Assembly (NCBI GenBank): GCA_001792895.1
Contig: MARA01000027.1
Coordinates: 496,001-560,000, forward strand
DNA: 64,000 bases
Source of the DNA: Lentinus brumalis
Taxonomy: Eukaryota; Basidiomycota; Agaricomycetes; Polyporales; Polyporaceae
Direction: 5' to 3'
The position numbers were made by a program, and so were the translations under genes. Below the pieces are notes generated by a model. It saw only the letters and a list, made by a program, of their open reading frames with translations. It was not told the DNA's origin and ran no database searches. Position 1 is the first letter of the stretch, and each line of letters begins with the position of its first letter. This document shows positions 34,880 through 47,800 of the stretch, piece after piece.

Positions 34880-37800
34880 CTAGGGCGTGGATTTGATAGC
34901 CCCAACGTTGACCCAGAACTGCAAACTGCGCTCAACGTCCTTCTCGTCCACTGGTTTGGCCTCGGCCAGTACCCGCGAGCGGGCCACCGTCTTCTCCGTC
35001 GACAACACATCCTCCACACCGCTCTCCAGGCCCTTCGTGAAGAACTCGAGGAGGTGCAGCCCCGCGCCGCCTTCGGCAGCAGTGTTCGAGCGCGAGTACG
35101 ACTCCAGGCGCTGGACCCATTCCCCGATTGGCACGAGCGGGAGCCCCAATCGTTTCGCATATTCGCCGAAGACTGCATCCCAAGGAGTAGGAGTAGGGCA
35201 GACCAGGTGCGCGTATTCGGTCCGAGCACCATCGGAAGCGGCGCTGTCTTTCGGAGCAAGCAACTCGAGGAGCGCTGCCGCAGCCGTGTCCACGGGCAAC
35301 CAGGTCAGATTCTGCAGGACATCAGATTGATTCAGCATTGAGAAGGTTGCACAATCAACCACTGGTGTGAAACACACCGCTTGCGCGCACTCACCTCGTT
35401 TCGTGAAGGCACGCAGCCGATCTTCTGGCTCGCGCCCAGGAGCGCGGGCACCCACTCCTGCACACTCCACCCTCCGATGCGCGTGTCACCGCTCAACTGA
35501 CCAACGCGCACTACGATGGTGTTGATGCCGGCTCCGGAAGCACTGGCGACGACCTGCTCCGCCACCCACTTGCTCTCGCTGTACCCTCCGCCAGCGGCGA
35601 TCCGCGGGTCTTCGATGGGAGCTTCGGGTGCAAGAACTGAACCGGAGTAACCTTCCGAAGTCCTTCGCGTCAGTGCACTTCGTAATGACTTCTTCATAGT
35701 GAAACGTACCGCGGAAGACAGAGATGGAACTGATGAAAGCGAGACGAGGCTCCCGGCCGTTCCGCTTCGCTTGCCGGCTGAGCTCGAGGAGATTGCGCAA
35801 TCCAGCAAGCAGGGGCTCAAAGGACGGCAGAGTGAGGTTGAAGTCCACGCGCCAAGCTAGCGACAGAATGGTCAGCACCAATCATGATGTCTGCTAGCTC
35901 AAGACTTGCCGTTGTGTATCACGGTGTCCACATTCGCGGAGAGCTGGAAAGGTGATGCATCAGCCAGTACCGCGTTCCGGTCGCCTGAAATGCTTACCTC
36001 TCGATAGCGCGCTTCTTCAAGACCCAATCTCTCTTTCTCGAACTGCACAGCACGGAAGGACACCTTGTCGGACGATAGCAGGCCGACGTCGAGGCCGAAG
36101 AGCTTGAACTGCGCCCGCTGCCTCTCCAAGAGCGCGGCGTCCGACCCCGACTTCTCCCGATTGAGAGCGTACACCTTCACAACGTCAGGACTCTGCAGCA
36201 ATTGCGCGAGAGCGTGAGACCCCAATCGCCCAGTTGTCCCTGTGAGAAGGACCGTCCGGCCATGCGTAGGGCGGTTCGTGCCGGTCGCGCCCGTTCCCGA
36301 CGAAGGTACGGGTGACAGCTTGTACTTGTTCGCCATGGCGACCATCGAGGCCACCTTCGCGTTGAGGGCATCCGCGCTCTCCGACGCCGATGGGCCCTCG
36401 GCGACAAGGCCATAGACGTACTCAGTGAGCGCGCGAATCGTAGGATTGGAGTAGACGAAGGTCAGCGGGATGTCGTGAGGCGGTAAGTGCGCCGACTCGC
36501 GGATGCCGTGCAGGATCGTGTTCCGGATCCAGGTGGACTGCAGGCTGAGTGATACGAAACGTCAATGATACGGTCCCTCTGCGGCTGTGGGGAAATCGCT
36601 CACCTATCGCAGCCGTACTGGAACAGATCGTCGTCCTCGCCGACAGGTGTACTCATGACCTTATCGACGATGGTGCGGATGTATCCCAGCACCGATTCGC
36701 GCGTCCAGTGCTCCGGAGGTGCGATGTCGGGCTGGGAGGACTCTTGCATTTTGTTGTAGGCAGCGTCGATCTCTTGAGAATACGCATTGATGCACGCTTG
36801 GCGGCGCGGTGTGGCCTTCGCGGTGAACTCGAAGGGCTCTGATGGGGACGTGACGATGACCATCTGTAGACACGCGCGTTCATATGTGATGACAGCCTCT
36901 ACGAGCAAATTTGTATATGTACCTCCTTGAAGATTCTGGAGTGTGCCGGGGCGTAGTGATTCACCTTCTCTATTGTGGGCCTATAGAGCGTGAGTCTCGG
37001 ATGTCACCGACGACGGACGGTACAGACGTACCAGATCTTGTTGCGGAACTCGGCGAGTTTGCCCTCATCTTCTGGATCGAATGGCTCCTTGGGCTGTATG
37101 AGTACACCGTTCTGAAGCCGACCGCGACCGAACATGACCACTGCGAGGACATGGGGGTCCTGCATCAAGATAGTCTCTGTGATACAAGGGTGTGAGGTGA
37201 ACGTTACAGAAGGGTTGAGCCAGTCACTGACCCAATGGGCCGGGGTTCGTCTAGGAAGCATGTGTCGTTAAGAGGCAGTCCAATATTCTCGGATCCCGCT
37301 ACGCACCTTCTCGCCAGTAGATAGGATAAGCTGGTCGTCGGTCCGGCCGAACACGGTCCACAGCGTGGGGTCGTCCGGATGCCTCTGCAAAAGATCCTTT
37401 GTCTCAAAGGCGGGCACCCCATTCACCGTCGTCGTGATAACACTGGGATGATATTCCGGGGTCTCCTGTCAAGAGGCACATGCAGTATCAGTTCGGTTCC
37501 TGTCTCAGCGCCAACATCGAGCCACGCACCAAGACGATACATTCGTACAGTCTCTCCTCTTCGTCATATGGCACCATATGCACCGCGACGCGGCGACTGA
37601 TGTGGAACCAGTCCCACAACTCAGGTGCACGGCGCCCGCTCGAGCGGTCGTAGACACCAAGGCTGACGACGGCCGACTCGGTCCTGCCCAGATAAGGACG
37701 TGAGTTTGAGCTCTGCGATATGCGGAAATCCGAATGTGGGAACTTACGCGCCATAGAGCGGTACGAGGTTAACTCCAGCTTGGGCCATCTTGTCCCCGAT

Positions 37801-39131
37801 TGCCTTATTCATGGGTGCGCCAGCGTACATCTGTGGTGGGGGTCTCGTCAGCGGCATGATCGCTCACCTCTTGTGAAGACCACTGACCAAAGCTTTCAAA
37901 TTGACCAAGACCTGGTAATCGTCGAGAGTTTGGGACCACGCCTGTTTCGATTTGAGCACGCCAGGACGTTTCGAGTACTGAAATCTACCCACCTCCACCA
38001 TAGACGGAACGGAAAACGCGGTGTCACACTTGCAAGAGATGATTCCATTCAGCAACGAGTCGGGAGTGGGGATCACTGGAGGCAGAGTGGGTCTGAAGCA
38101 TGCTACAGTCAGACCGGACGAGAGCTGCAACGAGGATGTGAGCGGCCAGTTGCTGTACCCGCTTCGATCGACAGCTCACCGCCCATTTGTACATGGCAAT
38201 GCCCATAGCATCTGATGATCAAAGTCTTGTTGTGAGCTCAAGTGATAACGAAAGTCCCAAGTATCACGTACGAAACACCGGAAGAGCATGCGCGGCCATG
38301 CGAGTCCCACCCAGGTCCAATTCGCCGACATCTTGATCAAGACGTCAACGAAGTCGGTGAAGCGATCGACCAATATACGCACGAGGCACGGTGGCCCACT
38401 CCAGGACCCTACGGTTCGTCAACGGGATCGGCTTTGGAAACGCCGTTGAGCCTGAAGAGTGCATGATCATCACTGTCTCGTCAAGCCCCCTCTTCTGAAC
38501 CTCGAAGTCCACGCCCTCGTCCTTGAGATACAGGTCCTCAAAGGTCGGCATCTGGAACGTCTGTACTCGCGCTCCGTCAGCGGCGCGGAGCTCAGCTGCT
38601 TCGTGCGCGAGTCGTTGCATCGCCGGGTCGCTGCTGACGAAGAGGTGCTGAATGCCAGTCTGTTTGACTAGGTGCGCCACAGCCATGGCCGAGTTGCGTG
38701 TAGAGATCGGGAAGGGCGTGTCCCCGCGAGACATGATCGCCCATACCAGCGCAATGTAGGAGAGCGAGTCTGCGAATGATGAGCTGAGTGATCGTGCGGG
38801 ACGCGAGCACACGACGCACCTGAAACAGCAAGGATGCCTACGACGGCAGGCTTGCGGGGCTGCGCAGGCGTGTCGGACGTGAGCGGGCCATGTCCCACTT
38901 GCTGACGAGACAAGAGGACCATCGCGTTCTTGACGGCGCGCCAGACCTGTGGGTAATACACGGTCTGAAGGTCGCCGGCCTCATCAGTATAGACAGCGAA
39001 GGCATGCTGTGGACTGTGTTTGGCATGGTGCGGAACCCATTCGGGGAGGGTAGCAGAGCCATCGAGGGGTGGGGGGAGAACGTCGGAACATTCACGCCCT
39101 GCGGCGTCAGCATGCTAGGGACGATGGTCAT
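34880..39131 (-). CDS. Adenylate-forming reductase 2 (NRPS-like, A-T-R), apparent N-terminal frameshift
   Basis: Tandem paralogue of reductase 1 with the same domain order. Adenylation: ATLPEWVPHHAKHSPQHAFA, RGDTPFPISTRNSAMAVAHL, VMIMHSSGSTAFPKPIPL, GELDLGGTRMAAHALPVF, MYAGAPMNKAIGDKMAQAG, GRTDDQLILSTGEK, FEFTAKATPRRQ (A10 Lys). Thiolation: DDDLFQYGCD then SLQSTWIRNTI. Reductase: VLLTGTTGRLGSHALAQLLQ, AWRVDFNLTLPSFEPLLAG, FISSISVFRGT, GGGYSESKWVAEQ, ending RSLQFWVNVGAIKSTP. The start ATG 39,131 gives MTIVPSMLTPQGVNVPTFSP, which aligns with reductase 1, but the alignment jumps frame at a six-G run on + (39,071-39,076). One base seems missing there. Either the assembly has an indel or the gene is translated only from a downstream ATG. 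The rest of the gene shows no break. Confidence 0.85.
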
Positions 39132-40638
39132 GGCGGGAAGATGGTCGATGTATGTATATCAGTCACGACTGCACCTTATATCTGCTGTATGACGCCCATG
39201 TACTTTTCTCCCAACAACTTGAACCTAATCCGCGATACAAACTCCGTGAAACCGCGGCAAGCGTACCCATGTAACGATCCGATGACTGCAAATTCGCGTG
39301 ATCAGTCGGACGTGTAGATGATTCTAAGATTCAACGAACCCGAACCTAACTGTCCGACGCCACGGAGAGTGTGGAATGCCGGCCGGGGGCAGGCAGAACT
39401 ACCGTCAGATGCCGCGAAGACCTGTAGGCTGTGGCAGAACAGCGCGCGTTAACGTTAAGAATTTCACCAGTGCCGCCGGGTTGGCTCTGAATCCTGATGC
39501 TGCGGCATCTTGATTGCATCGCGGTCATCAGTACTGCACATCGTAGGCATGCGATTGTAAGGAGTCGTGCTCACTGCTCGCCCATCAAATCCCGGAAGTT
39601 TCAGGTCGTGCCGTTTCCAACCTGCCCCTCGTCTCGAAGAAATGCAGACCGCATGTGGCCGAAAGTGAAGATCATGGTGTTCGGAGAAGACCCGGCGGAT
39701 AAGCACACAAGGTAAGCAAGATAGGATCAAGAGAAACTAAGCACAAGATAATACAGTACTTACCAAGTACTCACTCGTCTGCTTCATACTGATGACACTA
39801 ACCTTTTCGCTTAGTCATCAGACAATTAGATCTCCGAAAGCCTGCCGGTACTTACGCGTACTTACCCTTTTGCCCGTTTCCTCACAGCAAAAACACCTAT
39901 CACTGTCAGTACGCTCTCTTCGCAAAGTATGAAGCTTAGCCCGGGCTCTTCACATTACTCTGCCGCCGGATCCATGACGCTTTTCACTGACCGTTCAACT
40001 TTCTGCTGGTGCACGTCTGGGTGCAGCTCGCACTCAACAGGCGCATCGGGGACGTCAAGCGACATGCCAGTAACATAATGGTTCATTCCCAGGTGAGGCC
40101 CACGTCCAGCCTTCGTAGTCGTTGTTGTGCACCACTCACATTGGGTGCATTTAGGTAGTAAAACATGCATATCTCAGGCGGTCCGCCAGAAAGTCTACTA
40201 AGAGATACAGGTTCCGGGCGCGCCGTTTTCGCAAAGCCAGATACCTCCAGTGCATCACCGGCCTGACCCTCATCCGCATCCCGGTAGTGCGAGACAGACT
40301 TGATATGCTATCACGACAGGCCGAAGGGGAATGTCGGTGGCCTCGACGCAAGCTAGCTCAGGCCATTCGGTCGCATCCTCAGCTGTCTTTCCTGCGCAGT
40401 TGGATTGCAGATAAGAGACACGCGATAATTCGCCATGGCGGCTAACCGAGAGCTGAAGTGGATTCCATCGGACCTTAGCAGGACGGAAGAACGGAACTCC
40501 TGGGAAGGACTTATCATCACATGGATAACGACGCCTTCCTGATGGGGCCCCATAAAAAGCCCCAGGAACCCCATTCTACTCCCGCGTCCCTGGTCGCTTC
40601 CCCCGGTCATCTCGCGGTCAACTGGAACGTCGATAACA
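39132..40638. other. Divergent intergenic region, reductase 2 and MFS transporter
   Basis: This 1.5-kb divergent promoter region separates reductase 2 (-) from the transporter (+). A TATA-like word (CAGATATAAG on -) lies near 39,174. At 39,755-39,866 are clustered TACTTAC words (AGTACTTACCAAGTACTCAC, then GGTACTTACGCGTACTTACC). No gene recognised. Confidence 0.4.
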
Positions 40639-42990
40639 ATGGGCGAGAAGGAATCCTTCAAGGACGCGGACGAGAAGAATGGGTCGCAAGTCCTAGTGCA
40701 CGTCGCCGTCGCAGACAAGGAGGTCGACACGGCCGCACAACTCGCGGCTGCACTCGATGAAGAGCTGACCCCGGAGGAGTCAGTGAGGCTTCGAAAGAAG
40801 ATCGACTGGCACATTCTGCCACTCATGTGTAGTGCGTATCCATCGATCATGCCACTTCTCGTTCCGAGGATTATTGACGTACTGAACCTGCAGTTCTGTA
40901 CTGGATCCAGTTTATGGACAAGACGACGCTGGGCAGCTCGGCTATCCTCGGCATCAGGTGCGTCATCCCACTTTTGCAATCGCCATTCTTGCGAGCCTGT
41001 TTGGCCCCAGGACTGCGACGCATCTTACGACCAACCAGTGCGTAATCCGTCTAATCCTGCTTGAAACACGTTAACGCGGCGCCTTTGACCAGATACAACT
41101 GGTGTGTGACGTCATCTTGAAGAACCTCGAACTCCTGCGCTCACTCCCACTCTGCGCAGGCTCGGAACAATCTTCTACTTGAGCTACCTGGCCTTCGAGT
41201 ACCCCCAGAACCTTGCTCTGCAGCGATTCCCCGTCGGAAAATGGATGAGGCACGTTCTCTTCACCTTTGACGCAACCTCCGCCCACGTCGGTACTCACGG
41301 TGATACCGCAGTATCAACATCTTCGTGTGGGGCGTCGCGCTCTGTGCACACGCGGCGTGTACGAACTTCGGTGGGCTCTTCGCTGTGCGGCTCATTCTCG
41401 GCATGTGCGAAGGCTCCATCACGGCCGGCTTCATGATCGTCAGCTCCATGTTCTACACACGCACCGAGCAGACTCTGCGCGTCGGATACTGGTGTACGTT
41501 CCACGGTTCACCGTCGCCGGTCAATGTGCTCACGGATGACATTGACAGTTCTGATGAACGGGACGGGTTCGTGATTGTGTTCTGTTGGCGGAATGACAGC
41601 GAGCTAACCTGTCTGTTGTGCAGCCCAGATCATTTCGGGCTTCCTCAGCTTCGGCACTCTTCACATCAAGACTTCGAGCTTCGAGCCCTGGCAATGGTGC
41701 GTCGACCATGGCTTTGCCTCCGGACGTGAACTCACCATGGTATGCAGGCTGATGGTTATCACCGGAGCACTGACGCTGATCACCGCCGTTGTATACTGGT
41801 GAGTATGGGCGCAACCTGTGTTCTCTGTCCCGCTAACACACGATGGCACAGGTTCCTGTTCCCAGACTCACCCACGAATGCCTGGTTCCTGACGCCCGAG
41901 GAGCGCGCCAAGGCAGTTAAGCGTATTCAGGTTCGTCGCCTCTGTGGGAGCCCCACTTCAGCCTGCTGATCGAACGTGCAGGAGAACCAAACCGGTGTCG
42001 AGAACAAGCACTTCAAGCCCGAGCAGTACGTACTCACCCTCTCGATATGATACATGCTCTCACCGCACTGCACTCTAGATTCTATGAGGCATTGACTGAC
42101 CCCAAAACGTGGCTCTTCGCGCTCTTCTCTGCGCTCGACAACATCCCGAACAGCCTGACGAACCAGCGGCAGATCATCGTGTCCGCATTCGGTTTCACGA
42201 ACCTGCAGACGACGCTCCTCGGGTGCGTCGACGGCGTCATAGAGATCGTGACGATCTTCACGGGGGTGCACCTCGCCGCGCGCTACAAGGACTCGCGCGC
42301 GTATGTCGGCGCAATCTACTTCCTCCCGAACATACTGGGCGTGTTCCTCATCAACCTCTTGCCGTGGTCGGACAAGGTTGGCCTGCTGTTTGGGCAGTGG
42401 CTCACTGGTGCGTGCCTGGGTCGTCTAAGGGGAGGGAACGCCTGGACTAACGGATGTTGGTCGTACGTAGGTGTCGGTACCACTGGATTTGTTCTTTCGC
42501 TCTCGTGGCTGTCAAGCGTGACCGCGGGCCACACAAAGCGAATTACGGTGAACGCCATCATGCTCATCTCCTACTGCGTCGGCAACGCGGCCGCACCCTT
42601 CATGTGGCAGGCGAAGTATCAGCCTCGGTGAGTCGCTCGCTCGTCTCCATCCTTTCACTTGCGCTGACTCGTGGACAGCAACCACATCCCGTGGATCATC
42701 ATCGGAGTCACATATGTGATCTGCCCGATGATCCTGCTGCTCATCCGCGTCCTCCTCGCGCGCGAGAACAGGAAACGCGACGCCGAGCCTGTGGACGACA
42801 AGTACGACGACTTATATATCGAGGTCGTACTCCCCGACGGGACGCGGACGGAGCGCCGGGTCGATAAGGTACGGTGTCCTCCACCTGTGCTCCGACGTGG
42901 AAGACCGCTGATGCCGACCGTCGTGCTCATCTCTAGGAATTCCTTGATTTGACGGATATACAGAATCGAGACTTCCGATACGTGTTGTGA
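40639..42990 (+). CDS. MFS transporter, allantoate permease (Dal5-like) family
   Basis: Predicted plasma-membrane proton symporter for organic anions such as allantoate, ureidosuccinate, vitamins or small acids. ATG 40,639 begins a hydrophilic N-terminus (MGEKESFKDADEKNGSQVLV), then RLRKKIDWHILPLM, typical of this family just before helix 1. Later pieces are FMDKTTLGSSAILGI, GTIFYLSYLAFEYPQNLALQ, WGVALCAHAACTNFGGLFAV, RLILGMCEGSITAGFMIVSS, MFYTRTEQTLRVGYW, LTLITAVVYWFLFPDSPTN, ALFSALDNIPNSLTNQRQI, GTTGFVLSLSWLSSVTAGHT, RITVNAIMLISYCVGNAAAP and WIIIGVTYVICPMILLLIRV. These account for about 12 helices. The C-terminus reads DDLYIEVVLPDGTR and EFLDLTDIQNRDFRYVL, stop 42,988-42,990. About ten introns. 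Divergent from reductase 2, it may import a substrate or export a product of the pair, but it could equally be an unrelated nutrient transporter. Confidence 0.88.
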
Positions 42991-43060
42991 TGATTGAATG
43001 CGTGTGTGTACGACTAGATGTCGATTTATTGATTGCTACAGACGAGTTACGTCGTGCCCA

Positions 43061-44812
43061 TCATTCGAGGTAGATCACACAGAGAACGACGATGCAGCGC
43101 TTTGCGTCGCGTCTTCCTCCTCCCCGAATCTGAGGATGAGCCGCGAGGCGAATCAAAGCCGCTGTCACTGTCTGACAAGGCCGGACGATCCGGGGGATGA
43201 ACGCTCCAAGCGACGCGATGAAGCTTGGTGTATACAGATCGCCGAAAGGATGTCGCGAGGAATGCAGTGGGTCGTCGGGGTCGAGTCGGACGACCGTCTG
43301 GTTCGCTTCTTGGAGTTCAAGGAGGAACCGCGAGATAAGAATGGCTGTGACACTGCAACCAAGAGCATTCGTGAGAGTCGCTCTGGTATCACAGCAGTGG
43401 AATACGTACGGAGAGGTGAAGACGGACAGGTAACTCCCGCCGCTATCCGCGATCACCTGGCCGTCAGATGAGCGGAGCTTTTAAATTGGCATAGGCCGGG
43501 ACAGCTTACAGCAGTGACCGAAAAGACGAGGTGGAGGAGGTTCAGCATGAAGAGAACTCTGGTGACGAGTATCGGAGCACGTCAGGTCTCCGCTCGGCGG
43601 AGGCGGGTCGTACTTACACGAAATATATGGTGCCTGTGTGTAACGCCAATCATTTTGTAAGCCACTGCATCATCAGGAATGACGCTGGAAGGAGGGACGT
43701 ACCATCGCGAAGGAGAATATCTGAAAGCGATAGTCGCTTGGACTGTCGGATCGTCGTCATCGCACCCCGACTGCTCAACTTTGTCCAGGTGACGTAGATG
43801 AGCAGCACATCGGCGACGATGAGCGGTACTCGGGATATATACACAACTGTTGTGGTTACGTGCATGAGTGTGGGCGTGGGCTGTTTATGTGAATCCGGGC
43901 GACCTACGCCTACGACATCTTAGTAAGAAAGGCAATTTCTGGACGGCACTCTCACCTTATTTCGATTGCCGCAGTTATGCGGTCTGTTTCTGCGCACCCG
44001 AAAGGCGAGAATTTCTGTCCGGAGAGACCATAGTCGAAGAAGACCTTCAGATCGGGTCAATTTGTATTTATCTAGCTGCTTAGTACATCAAACTACTCAC
44101 CAGGTTGGCACCCACTGGCGCGAGAGAGAGGAGAAAGACCAGGGATCCGAAGAGCTTGCTTTTGCTCAACACAAAAGTGCGGAGTGCGGAAAATACTCAT
44201 TTCGAACCATCAGGATGTTTGAAGTCCAGGACTGGGACATTGACTTACCTGCACCAGGAAGGAATTGCAATACTAAGATTGCGGCTGTCGCCATTTCGAA
44301 ACCGGAACAGCTGCCAACGTCCGCAACACCACTCGATAGTCAGTCCGTATGCACTGAATTCCGGCAAGATATGGACAGACCTCTGTGCACCGGTAAGAAT
44401 CTACCATGGCGTAGTTTATAAAGCACTCACCTCATCCGAGGGAAAAGATGCGAACCGGACCAACTCCATGACGGAGTACGTCACCGAGATCCACCTGTTC
44501 GCAAAGAACAAAAGCGGTGCTCCCGTCCACCTGGAGGTCCAGAAACACGCCACTTCTCGATCGATCGTGACGAGGGCATCGTAGAGGAAAAGAGCTGCGA
44601 CGAGAAACGGGGTCAATTGGTTCGATCACTGAGAGGGTTGCAACATGGCCAGAACGAAAGGGAAGTCGTACCCGAGGCTGCCACAGCGCAATAATTCCCA
44701 GTGTAGCTGTACGTGGCTGTTAGGAAGTGTAAAGGCTGATGGGTGAGCGTGAAAATCCGACATACATGCTGTTGAACAGCGCAGCAGTCGCACCGTCTGC
44801 GTCGGAGGCCAT
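43061..44812 (-). CDS. DUF6533 membrane protein
   Basis: Basidiomycete family of predicted seven-helix proteins of unknown function. ATG 44,812 gives MASDADGATAALFNSM, and after introns the DUF6533 core reads AALFLYDALVTIDREVACFW, TSRWTGAPLLFFANRW and VTYSVMELV. Later exons include KLFGSLVFLLSLAPVGANL, FDYGLSGQKFSPFGCAETD, SRVPLIVADVLLIYVTW with KLSSRGAMTTIRQSKRLSLS, MLNLLHLVFSV, and the C-terminal NALGCSVTAILISRFLLELQ plus EANQTVVRLDPDDP. Order and spacing match the family. The final exon frame runs to a stop at 43,061, but whether another intron cuts it is unclear. Convergent with the MFS gene, 70 bp between stops. Confidence 0.72.
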
Positions 44813-47800
44813 GTTGGGGTTGAGAACTCACCAAGTTGGCAAGGTCGAGCAAAGCTCGGACCCGCATGCATAGGCCTTATACTCCGACCCGCATGCACAA
44901 TGAGTCATTGGGGGCGGGGCTGGGTGCTATAAGGTCACCAGCACTTGTCGCATCTATCATGTCAGTGGATCTCGTGTCTGTGCTGAAGAGGGGATTAGTG
45001 GCCGGAGCCTGCACGCGCAGTACTCACCATGGGAGAACAAGACTTTCGTCTCCCTCCCGGGCCCCCTCCCCAGCGCAGCCGTGAGCGGCGTCGATCAGGG
45101 ACAGACCAAACGCCTCCGATCGGCTGTTTGAGCACCATCATACCAGCTGTATGTTCGCACAAACGCCGGCAGGTGGTAAGCGCTGCACAGCAACATGCAG
45201 GTGAGGCAATGCATACTTACCTGAACAGTATACACCGGGCAGTCACAGGCGTGGCTAGCTCCTTCTACAGCACCAAGACGCGCCGGCGGGGACGGGCGAA
45301 GTACCCCACCGTTCACGACCACTTGACGGAGCGCGTAGAATTCATATACATGCAGTTGGTTTTATCTCGCGAGAAGGTGTGTCACAGCCCCGGTAGGGCA
45401 AGGACTTCCGGGCGCAGCGGAGGCGGAGAATTCGCTGATGGACCTCACTGCGAGCGCGCCTTTCGCGCGCAGTGTTGTCTACCGCGAGGGGTAGGTCAGT
45501 CCTAGCCAGTGATAGATAGTAATGGGTCTTACTCACATCTGACTACGGGCGTTGACTCTACAGTCTGAATGTACTCTGCACGTACAGGAGGAGGAGGAGG
45601 AGTAAGTAATAGAGAGCGAGGGAGTGCGTGATCCGAATGATGACTGACCTCGTACTAACAGCATCCGTACGTCCACGCCGCTTGAAATATACCGTCACAG
45701 AGGCGAACTTCAGTTCAACCCAGGACACCTGGTTCTTGCATGTCGAAGAGTGTTCGCATGAGACTTCGCGTAGAGCACGCACAGACGTCGACCTTCGCCC
45801 GGATAAGCGGTGGTGCGGTAGACCTGCAGAGAACAAGGTCAGCCATCGTGGACGAGAAGTACGAGATCGCTGTAACTGACCTTGAATTGGACGAACCCGT
45901 TGTGACCATCAAACGAGTTGACCACAACGAACCTGGGCTTGTATCCCTCTGTCGGCAGCTCTTCGCCCTTTTACAAACTGGCAGCCTCAGAGATGCTCAG
46001 GGCGGTCACGGTGATCTACCGTCCAAAACCGCCGGATGAGAGACGTGTCCTAGTGCGCGGAGGGAGAACTGCTCGTACAGACAACCCGGGAACAGAACGA
46101 GGCCGCAATGATCCTCATAGGGTACAATGTCTCGCTCTCCAGGCTCCAAAAGGAGGAGTCTCTCGCTTCAGCGGGAAGTAGGGCGTGGTGAGGACGCAGC
46201 AAGGCCGTAGGTCTTCGAGTTGTTGCGTCGCGGAAGGTTTGCAGTACTTCAACTTGCCGTAGCACGTGTCTCAAGGGCGAGAGTCGTTGAGCGGCGGGAA
46301 AGGGAGGCATATCGGGAGGGGGCAGCCATCTAGCTTGTCGAAGTGGGCGGACTGTCCAGAGGTGAGGAAGACAAGGAGGACATCGAGGATGAGCTAGCAG
46401 TGGCGGTCATGCCGGCCCGTCTTGCCGCTGTGTTCTCTGTGTTCTTGCATGGTTCTTGCCGCCTGCTTGCAACTTACCCGGATACTGTCCTGTTGCAACG
46501 GTTGCTCCTATGTCGTATGTCAAAGGTACAGAGTCATACCGTGTCCCGCATCGGACTCACTAACTTACGCGCGGGCTAGTTGTGCGCCGCGGCCGACGAG
46601 CTGCAGCACTCACGTACGGGTACCGTCATCTATCACTCATCCAAGACGGTCCCGGACACGCACAGAGCTTCAAGCAATAATCGTTCCGCGGATAATGCGA
46701 GGCTGAACGGGCGTCGGGCAGCCAGGTCAGACAAACCTTGTCGCCAACGATAGTGTCCTGAGCACATCCTGGGAGGCTGCTTGTTGACCTACCGTTGTGA
46801 GGTGCGACTCGCGGCCACGGTTGTGCTCAAGTAAATACCACCTGAACCCCTTGGTCAGGCTGAGTATGTCGGTGACCCAGAGGTGTGAGGTGGCTTGTCG
46901 TGCGAGCTGCGTCTCGTGGTGACGTCCAAGCCGATATCACCACTCGTCCTTCCAGATCATGGGCCCCCGCGAGCACGTCGAGCCGTGGTGGTGGTGGGCG
47001 GGGCAACCTCCCTTGTGCAGGGCCGTCGTTACTATCTCCATCATAATGCTGACTTGAGCATCTCATCAACGACCGGCCTCTTCAAGGCGTCTGGTTCTCG
47101 AGGCTCGGAACGCTGGCTGACCATGCTCAGGACAACTCCGAGCTCGGGCGATGTACGGTTGGCCGATCGGCTGGCCGTGCGCTTCCTCGTCCTCCGGTCA
47201 TCCGTCTCGACGCAGCTCGTATTCTGGACTGCGCCAGAGGCATCGAGACGCAGCCATGCCAACGTAGCGGAGACTGTGTTGTCTATGTACGTCTTGAGCA
47301 GATTCCGCTATAAATGCGCGCACTATTAGGAAGACACCTCGCTTTCAGGCTCAAACCAAACAGTCGTCCAGCTCGCACAATCACAACGACGTCCAGAACA
47401 AGGCCGCGTATGCAAGTCGCGATGGAGTCTCTAGGTGGTGTTGACCGGCCAGATTATCTATGTCCTGCCAGGATCTCAACGAGGACTCCAGTCTCCGCGT
47501 TGGCATTGCCTCGTCGACTTTCCGGTGCATGTCTAATGATTCGCTCGCCGACCATGGTCAGGCCGACTCCGAGCTCGGACGATGTATGGCCGGTCGGCTG
47601 GCCGTGCTCTTCCTCGTCACACGGCGATCTGTCTCGACACAGCTTGTATCTGCATTACGGAGGAGGCATCGGGACCAGAGTATCGCAGACCATGTCGTCT
47701 AGGTACGTCTTTTGCGGATCTCGTCACTAACATTGCATGCGCTGATAGCGAGACTTGTCGCTCACAGGTTCAAACGGACATCCAGCTCGGACGATCACAA

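Noticed and set aside
40353..40979. 208-codon minus-strand frame over the MFS start
   Set aside because: It overlaps the well-supported N-terminal exon of the transporter and has no homology of its own.
44900..46350. A second DUF6533 gene adjacent to the one at 43-44.8 kb
   Set aside because: Leu-rich and Tyr/Trp-containing fragments exist on the minus strand, but no DUF6533 core motif could be read in any frame.
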